Notes: generated by a model from the sequence alone, not told the origin. 11,697 nucleotides of DNA from an uncultured Coriobacteriaceae bacterium (GCA_947367165.1 CANBCO010000003.1:1-11697); one strand, 5' to 3'. Shown: positions 1 to 7,123, counted from the stretch's first letter. Numbers and translations are program-made.

Positions 1-2009
1 ATGGCACGCTCGTTGACCTTCCGCACCAAAACGTTGACACAGGTATGGGGCTTGAGCGCGTGAGTGCCGTCTTGAAAGGTGAGACTTCCAGTTACAAAAG
101 TGACGTTCTTAACACCCTTATCAAGACCGCCGAGAAGATTTTCTCGGTTAAGCTGGGGGCTTCTGAAGCCACCGACATCTCACTTCGCATCATTGCAGAT
201 CATGCACGCGCCGTCTCGTTTATGCTGGCAGATGGCATTTTGCCTTCTAATGAAGGCCGCGGCTATGTATTGCGCCGTCTTTTGCGAAGAGCCGTTTTTC
301 ACGGAAAGCTGTTAGGGGCCACCCACGCATTCTTTAGCGAAATGGCTCAACAAACCATTACGTGCATGCAAAAAGCTTACCCTGAGCTTGCCGAGAACAA
401 AGCGCATATTTTAAACGTGGTGCAAGCAGAGGAGGCGCGCTTTTTGGAGACGCTTGCCACAGGCGAGGCCTACTTAGAAGAAGCACTTTCAGAGCTTGTT
501 CAAGGAGACACGCTTTCTGGAGCTACCACATTTGTACTGCATGATACGTATGGGTTCCCTATTGATCTTACAGAAGAAATTGCTAGGCGGAAGGGCATAT
601 TGGTTGACCGTGCCGGCTTTGAGCAGGCCATGGAAGAGCAGAGAGCGCGAGCTCGTGAGGCTTCTGCTACGGCAGAAGATGCCTGGTCAAACGTGGACAT
701 TTGGACGGAAGTTTCCGAGAAAACAGACCCTTCAGCTTTTGTGGGCTATGATAGGCTTGCTTCTTCAGCAACGGTGGTAGGCATTGTGAAAGAGGGAAGC
801 GAAGTTGAGTGCTTACAAGCTGGAGAGAGCGGCGAAGTGCTGTTAGATACCACTCCCTTTTATGCCGAGAAGGGCGGTCAAGTTGGAGATACGGGCCTTC
901 TTGCAAAAGATGGAATGGTGTTTCAGGTGAAAGACACGCTTTCTAAAGCAGGCGATTTAGTTTCTCATGTAGGTAGCGTTGAAAAAGGCACTATATCGGT
1001 TGGAGAGGTTGTAGAAGCGCGCGTGGATAGTGAGCGTAGAGCCCTTATTGCAAGAAATCATACGGCAACACATCTATTGGATGCCGCCCTTACGCGCGTC
1101 CTTGGAGACCACGTCAAGCAGGCCGGTTCGCTCGTTACAGATACGCATTTGCGCTTTGATTTTACACACTATGAGCAGCTCACAAAAGAAGAGCTTGCGC
1201 ACGTAGAAGACTTGGTAAACGATGCAATTATTGCAGCACTTCCGGTGACTACAGAAGTTATGAGTATAGATATGGCCCGCAAAAGTGGGGCTGTCCAACT
1301 CTTTGGAGAAAAGTATGGAGAAGAAGTGCGCATTGTTACCGCAGGTGCGCTTGATAACTGGTTTTCCAAAGAGTTCTGCGGCGGGACGCATGTAACAAAT
1401 ACCTCTCAGCTGGGGTTCTTTAAAATTGTGAATGAAAGCTCTGTGGGAAGTGCCGCCCGGCGTATTGAAGCCGTGACCTCAAAAGGGGCACTTACGTACG
1501 TAAATGATCTCTTACAAGGCCTGTTTGAAGCATCGTCTTTGTTAAAGGTACCTCCTCGCGATATTGTACAAGCAGCTCAAGGCATGAAAGAGCGTGAGGC
1601 CAAGTTTAAAGCGCGTCTTAAAGACGCTATCTCTCATGCAGGAAGCAGCGTAGTTGATGAGATAATGGGAGCTGCCCTTGATTGCGGAGCGTACAGAACA
1701 TTTGTGGCCAAGCTGGAAGGAAAAGACGCAAAAGAACTCAGAGCACTCTGGGATCGCTTAAAAGAAAAGTCTGAGCGCCCGGTGGCCTGCTTCTTAATTG
1801 CCTCGACTCCACAAGGAAAAACAGCCTTGTTAGCTGCAGCTACTAAAGAAGCAGTAGAAGCTGGTTTTAATGCTGGCAAGCTTATTAAAGAAGTGACAGG
1901 TGCTCTTGGCGGACGTGGCGGCGGAAAACCCGACTTTGCACAAGGCGGCCTTGATGACCCAAGCCTCAGAGACGCTGCGATTAAACGGGTAAAAGAAGAG
2001 CTTTCGTGA
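1..2009 (+). CDS. alaS: Alanyl-tRNA synthetase, 3' part (5' end outside the window)
   Basis: This cytoplasmic enzyme charges tRNA-Ala with alanine and hydrolyses mischarged Ser/Gly-tRNA. The reading frame is open from position 3, and its first residues lead into DTGMGLERVSAVL, the conserved segment of the class II catalytic core, so the ATG at 45 is internal and not the start. About 668 residues are present; with a usual length near 870-880, roughly 210 N-terminal residues are missing. The editing-domain zinc ligands are visible: HTATH (His codons 1059 and 1071) and CGGTH (Cys 1377, His 1389). The C-terminal DHHA1-type glycine-rich segment GGRGGGKPDFAQGG lies near 1906-1950. The TGA at 2007-2009 is one base from the ruvX start, which implies one transcript. 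No anomaly is seen in the visible part. Confidence 0.97.
   Translation, partial: GTLVDLPHQNVDTGMGLERVSAVLKGETSSYKSDVLNTLIKTAEKIFSVKLGASEATDISLRIIADHARAVSFMLADGILPSNEGRGYVLRRLLRRAVFHGKLLGATHAFFSEMAQQTITCMQKAYPELAENKAHILNVVQAEEARFLETLATGEAYLEEALSELVQGDTLSGATTFVLHDTYGFPIDLTEEIARRKGILVDRAGFEQAMEEQRARAREASATAEDAWSNVDIWTEVSEKTDPSAFVGYDRLASSATVVGIVKEGSEVECLQAGESGEVLLDTTPFYAEKGGQVGDTGLLAKDGMVFQVKDTLSKAGDLVSHVGSVEKGTISVGEVVEARVDSERRALIARNHTATHLLDAALTRVLGDHVKQAGSLVTDTHLRFDFTHYEQLTKEELAHVEDLVNDAIIAALPVTTEVMSIDMARKSGAVQLFGEKYGEEVRIVTAGALDNWFSKEFCGGTHVTNTSQLGFFKIVNESSVGSAARRIEAVTSKGALTYVNDLLQGLFEASSLLKVPPRDIVQAAQGMKEREAKFKARLKDAISHAGSSVVDEIMGAALDCGAYRTFVAKLEGKDAKELRALWDRLKEKSERPVACFLIASTPQGKTALLAAATKEAVEAGFNAGKLIKEVTGALGGRGGGKPDFAQGGLDDPSLRDAAIKRVKEELS
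130..147. repeat. Inverted pair of the over-represented word inside alaS
   Basis: CCGAGAA (130-136) and TTCTCGG (141-147) face each other across four bases, within codons for TAEKIFS. The right arm is part of the full 9-mer TTTTCTCGG (139-147). It could form a 7-bp stem. Confidence 0.7.
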
Positions 2010-2010
2010 G

Positions 2011-2460
2011 GTGTATGTGGCTCCACGACTGCTAGCTCTTGACATAGGCAAACAGCGTAGTGGCATTGCGATAAGCGATGCAACAAAAACGATTGCGCAG
2101 CCGTATAGCGTCTTTGCAACCTCTGAGCTTTCCGAGAAAAACGGTCGGTTTTCTCGGCTGCTTTTAGACTGGGAAGTAAAAGAGCTTGTGGTGGGTCTTC
2201 CAATGTTGGAAAAAGGGAAAGAAGGGGCGCAGGTTCGGTTTACCAAACAGGTAGCAGAGCGGCTTGCGGCTACGTTTGATTTGTCGCTTCACTACGTTGA
2301 CGAGCGCCACTCTTCAAGTGAAGCAAAGCGAATAATGCGTGAAGCTGGATTAAGTGAGCGTGAGATGCGAGGAAAACTAGATGCCGTAGCAGCAAGTCTT
2401 ATTTTAGAAGTATACTTAGAGCGAGAAGGAGGACAACATGCCCGAGACCTCACACCATAG
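2011..2460 (+). CDS. ruvX: RuvX/YqgF-family Holliday junction resolvase-like nuclease
   Basis: This 149-residue protein has the usual YqgF size. It has an RNase H-like fold and is implicated in 16S rRNA 5'-end maturation and/or recombination. Visible motifs are LALDIGKQRSGIAISD (Asp11), VVGLP (about 61-64), YVDERHSSSEAK (Asp97, Glu98, Arg99) and KLDAVAASLIL (Asp124), so all expected acidic residues are kept. The start is uncertain. GTG at 2011 has AGAAGAG at 1994-2000. GTG at 2017 has GAGG at 2008-2011, five bases upstream, and would give a product two residues shorter. The gene sits one base after alaS and overlaps mltG by 23 bases. An inverted pair of the over-represented word CCGAGAAAA/TTTTCTCGG is embedded at 2132-2157 (residues LSEKNGRFSRL). 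Confidence 0.93.
   Translation: MYVAPRLLALDIGKQRSGIAISDATKTIAQPYSVFATSELSEKNGRFSRLLLDWEVKELVVGLPMLEKGKEGAQVRFTKQVAERLAATFDLSLHYVDERHSSSEAKRIMREAGLSEREMRGKLDAVAASLILEVYLEREGGQHARDLTP
2132..2157. repeat. Perfect 9-bp inverted pair CCGAGAAAA / TTTTCTCGG inside ruvX
   Basis: The two full 9-mers at 2132-2140 and 2149-2157 are separated by eight bases (ACGGTCGG). They can form a 9-bp stem in the coding region. No T-run follows, so it is not a standard intrinsic terminator. Confidence 0.8.
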
Positions 2461-3559
2461 AGGTGTGCCCAAGACATCACACGTAAAAAAACGGGGAGGA
2501 AAGAAAAAGCGTCTGCTCCTTTTGCTACTTGCGGCACTTTGTGTGATAGGAATGGTAGAGGGGGCAAGTGTAGCTCTAAAAGCTCCGCTTTGGCCTGTTT
2601 CTGTTTTTTGGAAAACCAGTCAAGACACCGAAGTAATAATTTCGCAGGGTGAAGGCGGAACGGCACTTGCCCATGACCTCTTTGATAAGCACATCATTTC
2701 TAATGTACAGGCATTTCTTGCAGAGCTTACGCAAGCTGGAGCAGACGCAAAGCTTATCCCGGGAACGTATGTGTTAAACGGCACTATGAGCGAGGCCGAC
2801 CTGGTCGCCCAGCTTTTAAAAGGACCCAATTCTTCAAAAGGTAAGTTTGTGGTTCCCGAGGGGCTTACCGTTTCTCAAGTAGCTGAGCTTGCAGAACGTA
2901 CATTTGGCATTTCAAAAGAGGCGTTTTTATCGGCTGCTAAGGCATCACGGTTTAAGGAGGAGTTTTCATTTTTAGACGGAGTTCACGACGACTCGTTAGA
3001 AGGATTTTTATACGGTTCTACTTATGACTTTTCTGGCGCGACTCCAAGTGCTGATGAGGTGATACGCACAATGCTTGCACAGTTTGAGGCAAAAGCAGGC
3101 GCCCTGGATTATGCTGGTGCTAAGGCCCGCATTAAAGAGACGTACGGGATAGAGATGGATGAGTATACGTTTATCAACCTTGCTTCGGTGCTTCAACAAG
3201 AGGGAAAAACGGCGGATGACTATAGAAAAATTGCAGGTGTTTTTTACAATCGTCTCAAAGTTGGTATGAATTTACAGTCTGATGCAACGCTTAAGTACGA
3301 ACTTGGGCGTGCTGCCTCGGCTCAAGAGCTTTTGGTAGATAGCGCGTATAACAGCTATACAAGGCCTGGTCTTCCACCCACGCCAATCTGCTCGCCTTCG
3401 CTTGACTGCATTCAGGCGGCACTAGAGCCCGAGGTGAGCGACAACTTGTACTTTTTGATATATGACGATGGGGCCTACTCAAACCACACGTTTTCCAAAA
3501 CCTACGAGGAGCATTTGGCAGCTATTGAAAAAGCGCGCCAAGAAGGGGCAAAACTGTGA
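2438..3559 (+). CDS. mltG: Endolytic transglycosylase MltG (YceG-like)
   Basis: This is a 373-residue membrane-anchored murein transglycosylase that cleaves nascent glycan strands and so sets their length. A basic, Lys/Arg-rich N-terminus (residues 8-25) precedes one membrane segment (about 25-47), leaving the catalytic part outside the cell. A LysM-like segment is followed by VPEGLTVSQVAELA (139-152) and LEGFLYGSTYDF (187-198). The YceG signature LASVLQQEG (248-256) carries the likely catalytic Glu255, and VFYNRLKVGMNLQSDATLKY (268-287) and YNSYTRPGLPPTPICSPS (304-321) follow. The ATG is set by AGGAGG at 2427-2432, five bases upstream. It starts inside ruvX (23-base overlap), and its stop overlaps the next start. 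Nothing essential looks missing. Confidence 0.95.
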   Translation: MPETSHHRGVPKTSHVKKRGGKKKRLLLLLLAALCVIGMVEGASVALKAPLWPVSVFWKTSQDTEVIISQGEGGTALAHDLFDKHIISNVQAFLAELTQAGADAKLIPGTYVLNGTMSEADLVAQLLKGPNSSKGKFVVPEGLTVSQVAELAERTFGISKEAFLSAAKASRFKEEFSFLDGVHDDSLEGFLYGSTYDFSGATPSADEVIRTMLAQFEAKAGALDYAGAKARIKETYGIEMDEYTFINLASVLQQEGKTADDYRKIAGVFYNRLKVGMNLQSDATLKYELGRAASAQELLVDSAYNSYTRPGLPPTPICSPSLDCIQAALEPEVSDNLYFLIYDDGAYSNHTFSKTYEEHLAAIEKARQEGAKL

Positions 3560-4065
3560 AGTTTTTAGCTCCAGATATCGTGGTTCCTAGCGTGGGTGAC
3601 CTTGATGTTACGTGGCTGGATGCGCGCGGAATAAAGCTTATATTGCTCGACCGAGACAACACGATAGCCACTCCAAAAGAGCATGTCATCCCGCCTTCCG
3701 TGCGGACCTGGATTGCACGCGCGCGCCGGCGTGGCTTTTCGCTTGCTATTGTTTCTAACAACACGCATACACAGATAATTGCGGATACGGCAGAAGAGCT
3801 TGGCATCTCTTATATCTCTGGAGCTTGGAAGCCTCTTCCGTTTGGCGTGAAACGCGCGTGCAAGGTAGCAGGTGTGCTCCCACATGAGACAGCACTTGTG
3901 GGAGACCAAATATTTACCGATTGCTTAGCTGCTAAACTTGCAGGTACGGTATCGGTTAAAGTGTCGCCTTTGTCTTCAAACGAGGCTCCGTGGTCTACCG
4001 CTTTGCGCCGGTTTGGCGAGACCTGTGCAGGTATTCGCCGAGAAACCCACCAAAGGCCAAGCTGA
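3556..4065 (+). CDS. yqeG: YqeG-family HAD (subfamily IIIA) phosphatase
   Basis: This 169-residue soluble protein has the size and motifs of the YqeG HAD-IIIA family; its physiological substrate is not established. Motif I is LLDRDNTIATP (nucleophile Asp32, acid/base Asp34). Motif II is AIVSNN (Ser67). The motif III Lys is probably Lys92 in SGAWKPLP. Motif IV is VGDQIFTD (Asp117, Asp122). Start GTG 3556 overlaps the mltG stop in a GTGA arrangement, and AGAAGGGG (3541-3548) gives a good ribosome binding site seven bases away. The C-terminal tail (about 154-169) is Arg-rich, and its DNA contains CGCCGAGAAACCC (4036-4048), a word shared with the intergenic repeats at 6944 and 7087. Confidence 0.9.
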   Translation: MKFLAPDIVVPSVGDLDVTWLDARGIKLILLDRDNTIATPKEHVIPPSVRTWIARARRRGFSLAIVSNNTHTQIIADTAEELGISYISGAWKPLPFGVKRACKVAGVLPHETALVGDQIFTDCLAAKLAGTVSVKVSPLSSNEAPWSTALRRFGETCAGIRRETHQRPS

Positions 4066-4517
4066 TGCAGGCTTCTGTGATAGTATTTGCGCTGCTTGAT
4101 GTTGCGTTTTTTGTAAGCGCAGGCATTGCTTCTGTACAAGATGCGAAAACGCGAACCCTTCCAAATAAGGTGCTTTTGGCTATGTTTGCTCTGGCATGTG
4201 TTAAGGCGTTTTTGCTGTATCTTTGGGTTCATATGTTGCCGGCAAGCTTGCTAGCTGCAGTTTTTCTAGTAGCGGTACTCGTTGCCTTTGAGCTTTGCTA
4301 TAGAAAGGTTACCAAAAAGTGTGCTCTTGGAATGGGGGATATCAAGTTGGTTGGTGTGTGGTGCGCCTTTGCAGGCATCTTTGCTGCCCTTTTTGGCTTT
4401 TGCGCTGGGCTTTTGGGAGGGGCGGTTTTCTCGGCTGTGCGCAAACAAAAGACCTTTGCAGCAGGTCCTTGGATCTCATGCGCGACGGCTCTTTGCTACC
4501 TTGCGACCTTGGTATAA
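4065..4517 (+). CDS. Type IV prepilin peptidase, A24 family, short form without methylase domain
   Basis: This is a 150-residue polytopic membrane aspartic protease that would cleave the leader of type IV pilin-like proteins at the cytoplasmic face. The two catalytic aspartates are visible: Asp26 in SVQDAKTRTLPNKV and Asp92 in the GxGD motif GMGDIKLVG. Hydrophobic stretches cover roughly residues 3-24, 36-55, 58-78, 94-124 and 132-150. FAAGPWI resembles the C-terminal 'FGPF' segment of the family. The frame is open further upstream, but ATG 4065 overlaps the yqeG TGA by one base and has AAAGG at 4052-4056, so I take it as the start. The N-terminal zinc/methylase domain of PilD is absent, as in short CpaA/TadV-type or archaeal-type enzymes. 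No pilin gene is in view. Confidence 0.88.
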   Translation: MQASVIVFALLDVAFFVSAGIASVQDAKTRTLPNKVLLAMFALACVKAFLLYLWVHMLPASLLAAVFLVAVLVAFELCYRKVTKKCALGMGDIKLVGVWCAFAGIFAALFGFCAGLLGGAVFSAVRKQKTFAAGPWISCATALCYLATLV

Positions 4518-4518
4518 T
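4513..4518 (+). promoter_or_regulatory. Candidate -10 element (TATAAT) for leaderless transcription of the next gene
   Basis: A perfect TATAAT straddles the end of the prepilin peptidase gene. Six bases (GAAAGC) separate it from ATG 4525, so initiation at the usual distance would put the transcript start on or next to the A of the ATG. No good -35 hexamer is seen at 16-18 bp (TTGCTA at 4493 is only 14 bp away). The next gene also has no proper ribosome binding site. A -10 box about 6-7 bases from the ATG is the known layout of leaderless genes in Actinobacteria. Confidence 0.5.
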
Positions 4519-4524
4519 GAAAGC

Positions 4525-5706
4525 ATGGAAACTATACCTTTAAAACAGACGGTGGCTCGGCGAGGTGGCTTTTGCGAAGTGAGGTTTGCAGAAGACGTTG
4601 AGCAGGCTTTCTCTACGTATGCGCCATCGCTTACGGGAAAGCCAGGACATGCTTTGTTTGTGTATTGTCCTGAGCTTTCTGGCGAGGTAAAGGCAAACAT
4701 TGAGCGTACGTGCGTGAGCGCAGGGTATACGACTGAGGCGGTTTGTTTTGAGCAAAAGAGGTTGCTTTCTGATGTGGATGGGCTTCTTGGTGAGCTTTCA
4801 CAAGCTGGGCTTTCAAAAGAGGATTTGCTGGTGGTCGCAGGCGATGCAGAGCTGGTTTCAATTGTTAGCTACGCTGGAGCTCTTTGGTGCGGAGGCATGC
4901 CTACTGTAGCCTTTGCAACGTCGCTTTTTGCCCTCATGACGACTCCGAGTAACCCGCTTCCTTTGTATGCGCGGCCGGGTGATGCACTCGCACTTGTGTG
5001 TCCGCCGGGCCGCCTTGATGCGTGCTATTCGTCGCGGGCACTTTTGGAGGCTGGCGACGACGCGAGTTTGGTGGGTGCATCAGGCGCGGTGGGCATGGGT
5101 GGCACCTCGGGCACATCGGGTGCATCAGGCGCGGTGGGCGTATCAGGCGCATCGGGCGCGCAAGATGCGCTGGTACTTGCCTTACAAGCAGCGGTGTGCG
5201 ATGGGGAAGAGGCCCTCAAGGAGTATGCGCGGTTAGTAGAAGAACAAAGCACGCAGGCAGAGTGTGAGCTTGCTGTGTTGAGTGCTCGCTGGATTGGACG
5301 CATCCGGGCGGCCACATCTGCTGCAAAACGAGCGTCGCTTGAGTACGGAAGAGAGCTTGCAGATACGCTAGCGGTGCTTTTGCCAGACGTGCCGCCCGCC
5401 CAGGCACACGCGGAGGGAATGCGTTTTTCTTCTCGGCTGGGCGTGAGTGCACTTGATGGTGATGTTGATCTGGTGTATACGCAAGATGCACTCTTGGACG
5501 CGGCAGGTTTTTCTGAGCTCGTCTGTGACTTGAATGCGCAAACAGTGTATGATACGTTTTTACAAACGCTGCATAAGCGTGAGCGGAGGCTTTTGATGGC
5601 ACTACCGTATCGGGTGGGAAGCGTGCGGGTGCTTCCGCTTGATCAGGCGATTTTATTAGAACACATTGAAGCATGGTGCGAAAGTAGGAGGAGAAACGAT
5701 GAGTAG
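4525..5706 (+). CDS. Degenerate 3-dehydroquinate synthase-like protein
   Basis: This 393-residue protein looks like a divergent AroB homologue. LLVVAGDAELVSIVSYAGAL (101-120) followed by GGMPTVAFATSLFALM (123-138) matches the AroB pattern GGGVvGD..GFvA..y.RG..fvqvPTTLLA. GRELADTLA...AHAEGMRFSSRLGV (275-307) parallels GHTfgHAiE...HGeAVaiGM. LHKRERRLLMALPYRVGSVRVL (349-370) parallels the DKK...fvLl..iG end. The active-site DSSVGGK segment is replaced by MTTPSNPLPLY, and the zinc ligands of GHTFGHA are lost, so it is probably not a normal dehydroquinate synthase. Residues 184-212 are a Gly/Ala/Ser low-complexity insert (see the repeat). The frame is open from 4282, but ATG 4525 is preferred because it follows the prepilin peptidase stop by seven bases. 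It overlaps pepP by eight bases. Homology is moderate confidence; function is unknown. Confidence 0.6.
   Translation: METIPLKQTVARRGGFCEVRFAEDVEQAFSTYAPSLTGKPGHALFVYCPELSGEVKANIERTCVSAGYTTEAVCFEQKRLLSDVDGLLGELSQAGLSKEDLLVVAGDAELVSIVSYAGALWCGGMPTVAFATSLFALMTTPSNPLPLYARPGDALALVCPPGRLDACYSSRALLEAGDDASLVGASGAVGMGGTSGTSGASGAVGVSGASGAQDALVLALQAAVCDGEEALKEYARLVEEQSTQAECELAVLSARWIGRIRAATSAAKRASLEYGRELADTLAVLLPDVPPAQAHAEGMRFSSRLGVSALDGDVDLVYTQDALLDAAGFSELVCDLNAQTVYDTFLQTLHKRERRLLMALPYRVGSVRVLPLDQAILLEHIEAWCESRRRNDE
5072..5160 (+). repeat. In-frame GC-rich minisatellite encoding Gly/Ala/Ser repeats
   Basis: The stretch repeats short units of the type GGTGCATCAGGCGCGGTG and GGCACATCG. A 22-base block starting GGGTGCATCAGGCGCGG is identical at 5073-5094 and 5118-5139, 45 bases apart. 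All periods are multiples of three, so copy-number change would lengthen or shorten the protein loop without a frameshift. The composition is visibly more GC-rich than the flanks. Confidence 0.8.
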
Positions 5707-6832
5707 AGAACAAGCTATTGCAAACAGAGTGCAAAAAACCAGAGATTACCTTGCTACCTCTGGTCTTGATGCCGTGATTGTGCAGTCCAATGCGAGCCTG
5801 CGCTGGCTCACTGGGGCAAAAAACACGTTTGACGATGAACTGGCGCACACTGCCTTTATTACGAAAGATACGCTGAGCTTGCGAACCGATTCGCGCTACT
5901 TTGAAACGTTTAAGGAGCACTTGGGAACTCAAATAGCATGGGAGCTTGATGGCGGACTAGGAGCTGCAGCACAAACCACGCATGCAGCTTGGCTTGCCGA
6001 GAAAATCGCAAATGCCAAAGCGCAAAAAATTGGCATTGAAAATTCCGTTTCACTCGGCTATTTTGACAAGCTTAAGGATGCTGTTTCTGCGCGCGGACTT
6101 GATGTGGAGTTTGTGCATCTAGACCAAGCTTTTGAAAACCTGCGCATGGTAAAAGACGAGGAAGAACTGGAATGCCTTACAAAAGCGCAAGCGGTAAGTG
6201 ATGAGGCACTTACCTATATTGTGGGCTATATGAAAGCTGGCATGAGCGAGCAGGAAGTGGCAGCTGAGCTTGAACATTACATGGTAAGTCACGGTGCGAA
6301 CGGTGTATCGTTTGCAACTATTTTGGCCTCAGGGCCTAATGGCGCGCTTCCACACGCACGTCCTGGTGAGAGAAAGCTTCAAGAGAGCGATCTTGTGGTT
6401 ATTGATTTTGGCGCGCTTGTAGACGATTATCATGCCGATATGACACGAACGGTCTCGATTGGAGAGCCTAGCCCTGAGCAAAAAGAAGCCTATGAAGTGG
6501 TCCGAGAAGCGCACGAAAAGGCGGCTGCTGCTGTGCATGCCGGGGTAAATGGAGCCAGCATTCATGCTATCTCTGCTGCCGTCATTGACGAGGCTGGGTA
6601 CGGCGAGTACTTTAATCATGGGCTCGGTCACGGGGTGGGTATTGAAATTCACGAAAACCCACGGTTTAGCCCAACTTGGGATAGCGAGATTCCTCAAAAC
6701 TCCGTGGTCACTATTGAGCCCGGCGTTTATCTTCCAGGCAAATTTGGTATCCGGCTTGAAGACACTGGTGTTGTAACCAGTAACGGGTTTGAGCCCTTTA
6801 CCAGCATTGGCCACGAGCTTATCGTCGTGTAG
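5699..6832 (+). CDS. pepP: M24 metallopeptidase, Xaa-Pro aminopeptidase/dipeptidase type
   Basis: This 377-residue cytoplasmic dimetal peptidase should remove N-terminal residues next to proline, helping peptide turnover. The N-terminal creatinase-like domain covers about residues 8-145 and the pita-bread catalytic domain about 155-377. All five metal ligands are present: Asp236 (VVIDFGAL), Asp247 (YHADMTRTV), His311 (HGLGHGVGIEIHE), Glu340 (TIEPGVYLPG) and Glu354 (GIRLEDTG); His219 (LPHARPG) is also kept. The length fits PepP/PepQ-type proteins of Gram-positive bacteria, and the sequence cannot settle aminopeptidase versus prolidase. An in-frame ATG exists at 5666, but ATG 5699 follows AGGAGGAG (5686-5693) by five bases and is preferred. 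It overlaps the preceding gene by eight bases and is the last gene before a 458-base gap. Confidence 0.93.
   Translation: MSREQAIANRVQKTRDYLATSGLDAVIVQSNASLRWLTGAKNTFDDELAHTAFITKDTLSLRTDSRYFETFKEHLGTQIAWELDGGLGAAAQTTHAAWLAEKIANAKAQKIGIENSVSLGYFDKLKDAVSARGLDVEFVHLDQAFENLRMVKDEEELECLTKAQAVSDEALTYIVGYMKAGMSEQEVAAELEHYMVSHGANGVSFATILASGPNGALPHARPGERKLQESDLVVIDFGALVDDYHADMTRTVSIGEPSPEQKEAYEVVREAHEKAAAAVHAGVNGASIHAISAAVIDEAGYGEYFNHGLGHGVGIEIHENPRFSPTWDSEIPQNSVVTIEPGVYLPGKFGIRLEDTGVVTSNGFEPFTSIGHELIVV
5992..6011 (-). repeat. Extended copy of the over-represented word, 20-base identity with 7763-7782
   Basis: The minus-strand reading is TTGCGATTTTCTCGGCAAGC. The same 20 bases occur on the plus strand at 7763-7782 in an unrelated gene. 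On the plus strand this copy encodes LAEKIA within the aminopeptidase. Confidence 0.8.
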
Positions 6833-6888
6833 CGAGGTATCGCGGCAGTAGCGAGCTATTGCATGCGTGGGGGTTTGTGTTTCTCTTG
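6833..6888. other. Spacer after the operon without a clear terminator
   Basis: A short direct repeat TAGCGAG occurs at 6830-6836 and 6849-6855. I see no GC-rich stem followed by a T-run here, so how the operon transcript ends is unresolved. The palindromic array that begins at 6889 may play that part. Confidence 0.4.
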
Positions 6889-6915
6889 CGTGCCATTTTT
6901 CGCAAAGATGGCACG
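6889..6915. repeat. Palindrome 1 of the array
   Basis: The arms are CGTGCCAT (6889-6896) and ATGGCACG (6908-6915). Pairing can continue inward through T/A bases with one mismatch. Confidence 0.85.
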
Positions 6916-6980
6916 TTATGGAGCCGCAGGTAGATGTTCTGCTCGCCGAGAAACCCCAGCTCACACCACCTGCTTCAAGT

Positions 6981-7005
6981 GTGCCATTTTACCCAAAAAT
7001 GGCAC
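6981..7005. repeat. Palindrome 2 of the array
   Basis: The arms GTGCCATTTT (6981-6990) and AAAATGGCAC (6996-7005) pair perfectly across a five-base loop. Confidence 0.85.
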
Positions 7006-7032
7006 GCCTTAGAAACCAGCCCTGCTTCACGT

Positions 7033-7057
7033 GTGCCATTTTTCGCAAAAATGGTAC
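7033..7057. repeat. Palindrome 3 of the array
   Basis: The arms GTGCCATTTTT (7033-7043) and AAAAATGGTAC (7047-7057) flank a CGC centre. The single C-to-T change still allows a G-U pair in RNA. Confidence 0.85.
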
Positions 7058-7123
7058 GGCTTAAAGTTGCAGCTAGATGCTCTGTCCGCCGAGAAACCCC
7101 AGCTCATTCCGCCTGCTTCAAGT

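Noticed and set aside
45..47. ATG 45 as the alaS start
   Set aside because: The frame is open upstream to the window edge and encodes conserved synthetase residues directly before this Met.
1634..2246. Long minus-strand open frames opposite alaS/ruvX
   Set aside because: They are antisense shadows of well-recognised genes, with no family signature or start signal.
4282..4524. N-terminal extension of the AroB-like protein over the prepilin peptidase gene
   Set aside because: It overlaps a convincing membrane protease in another frame; the extension is a shadow frame.
5216..5932. 238-codon minus-strand frame opposite the AroB-like gene and pepP
   Set aside because: It crosses two overlapping plus-strand genes with clear motifs and has no recognisable protein features.
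6889..6915. Palindrome 1 as an intrinsic terminator of the operon
   Set aside because: The stem is not followed by a T-run on either strand; the T/A bases are inside the stem.
6329..6964. 211-codon minus-strand frame opposite pepP
   Set aside because: It mirrors the catalytic domain of pepP and ends in the repeat array; no supporting signal.
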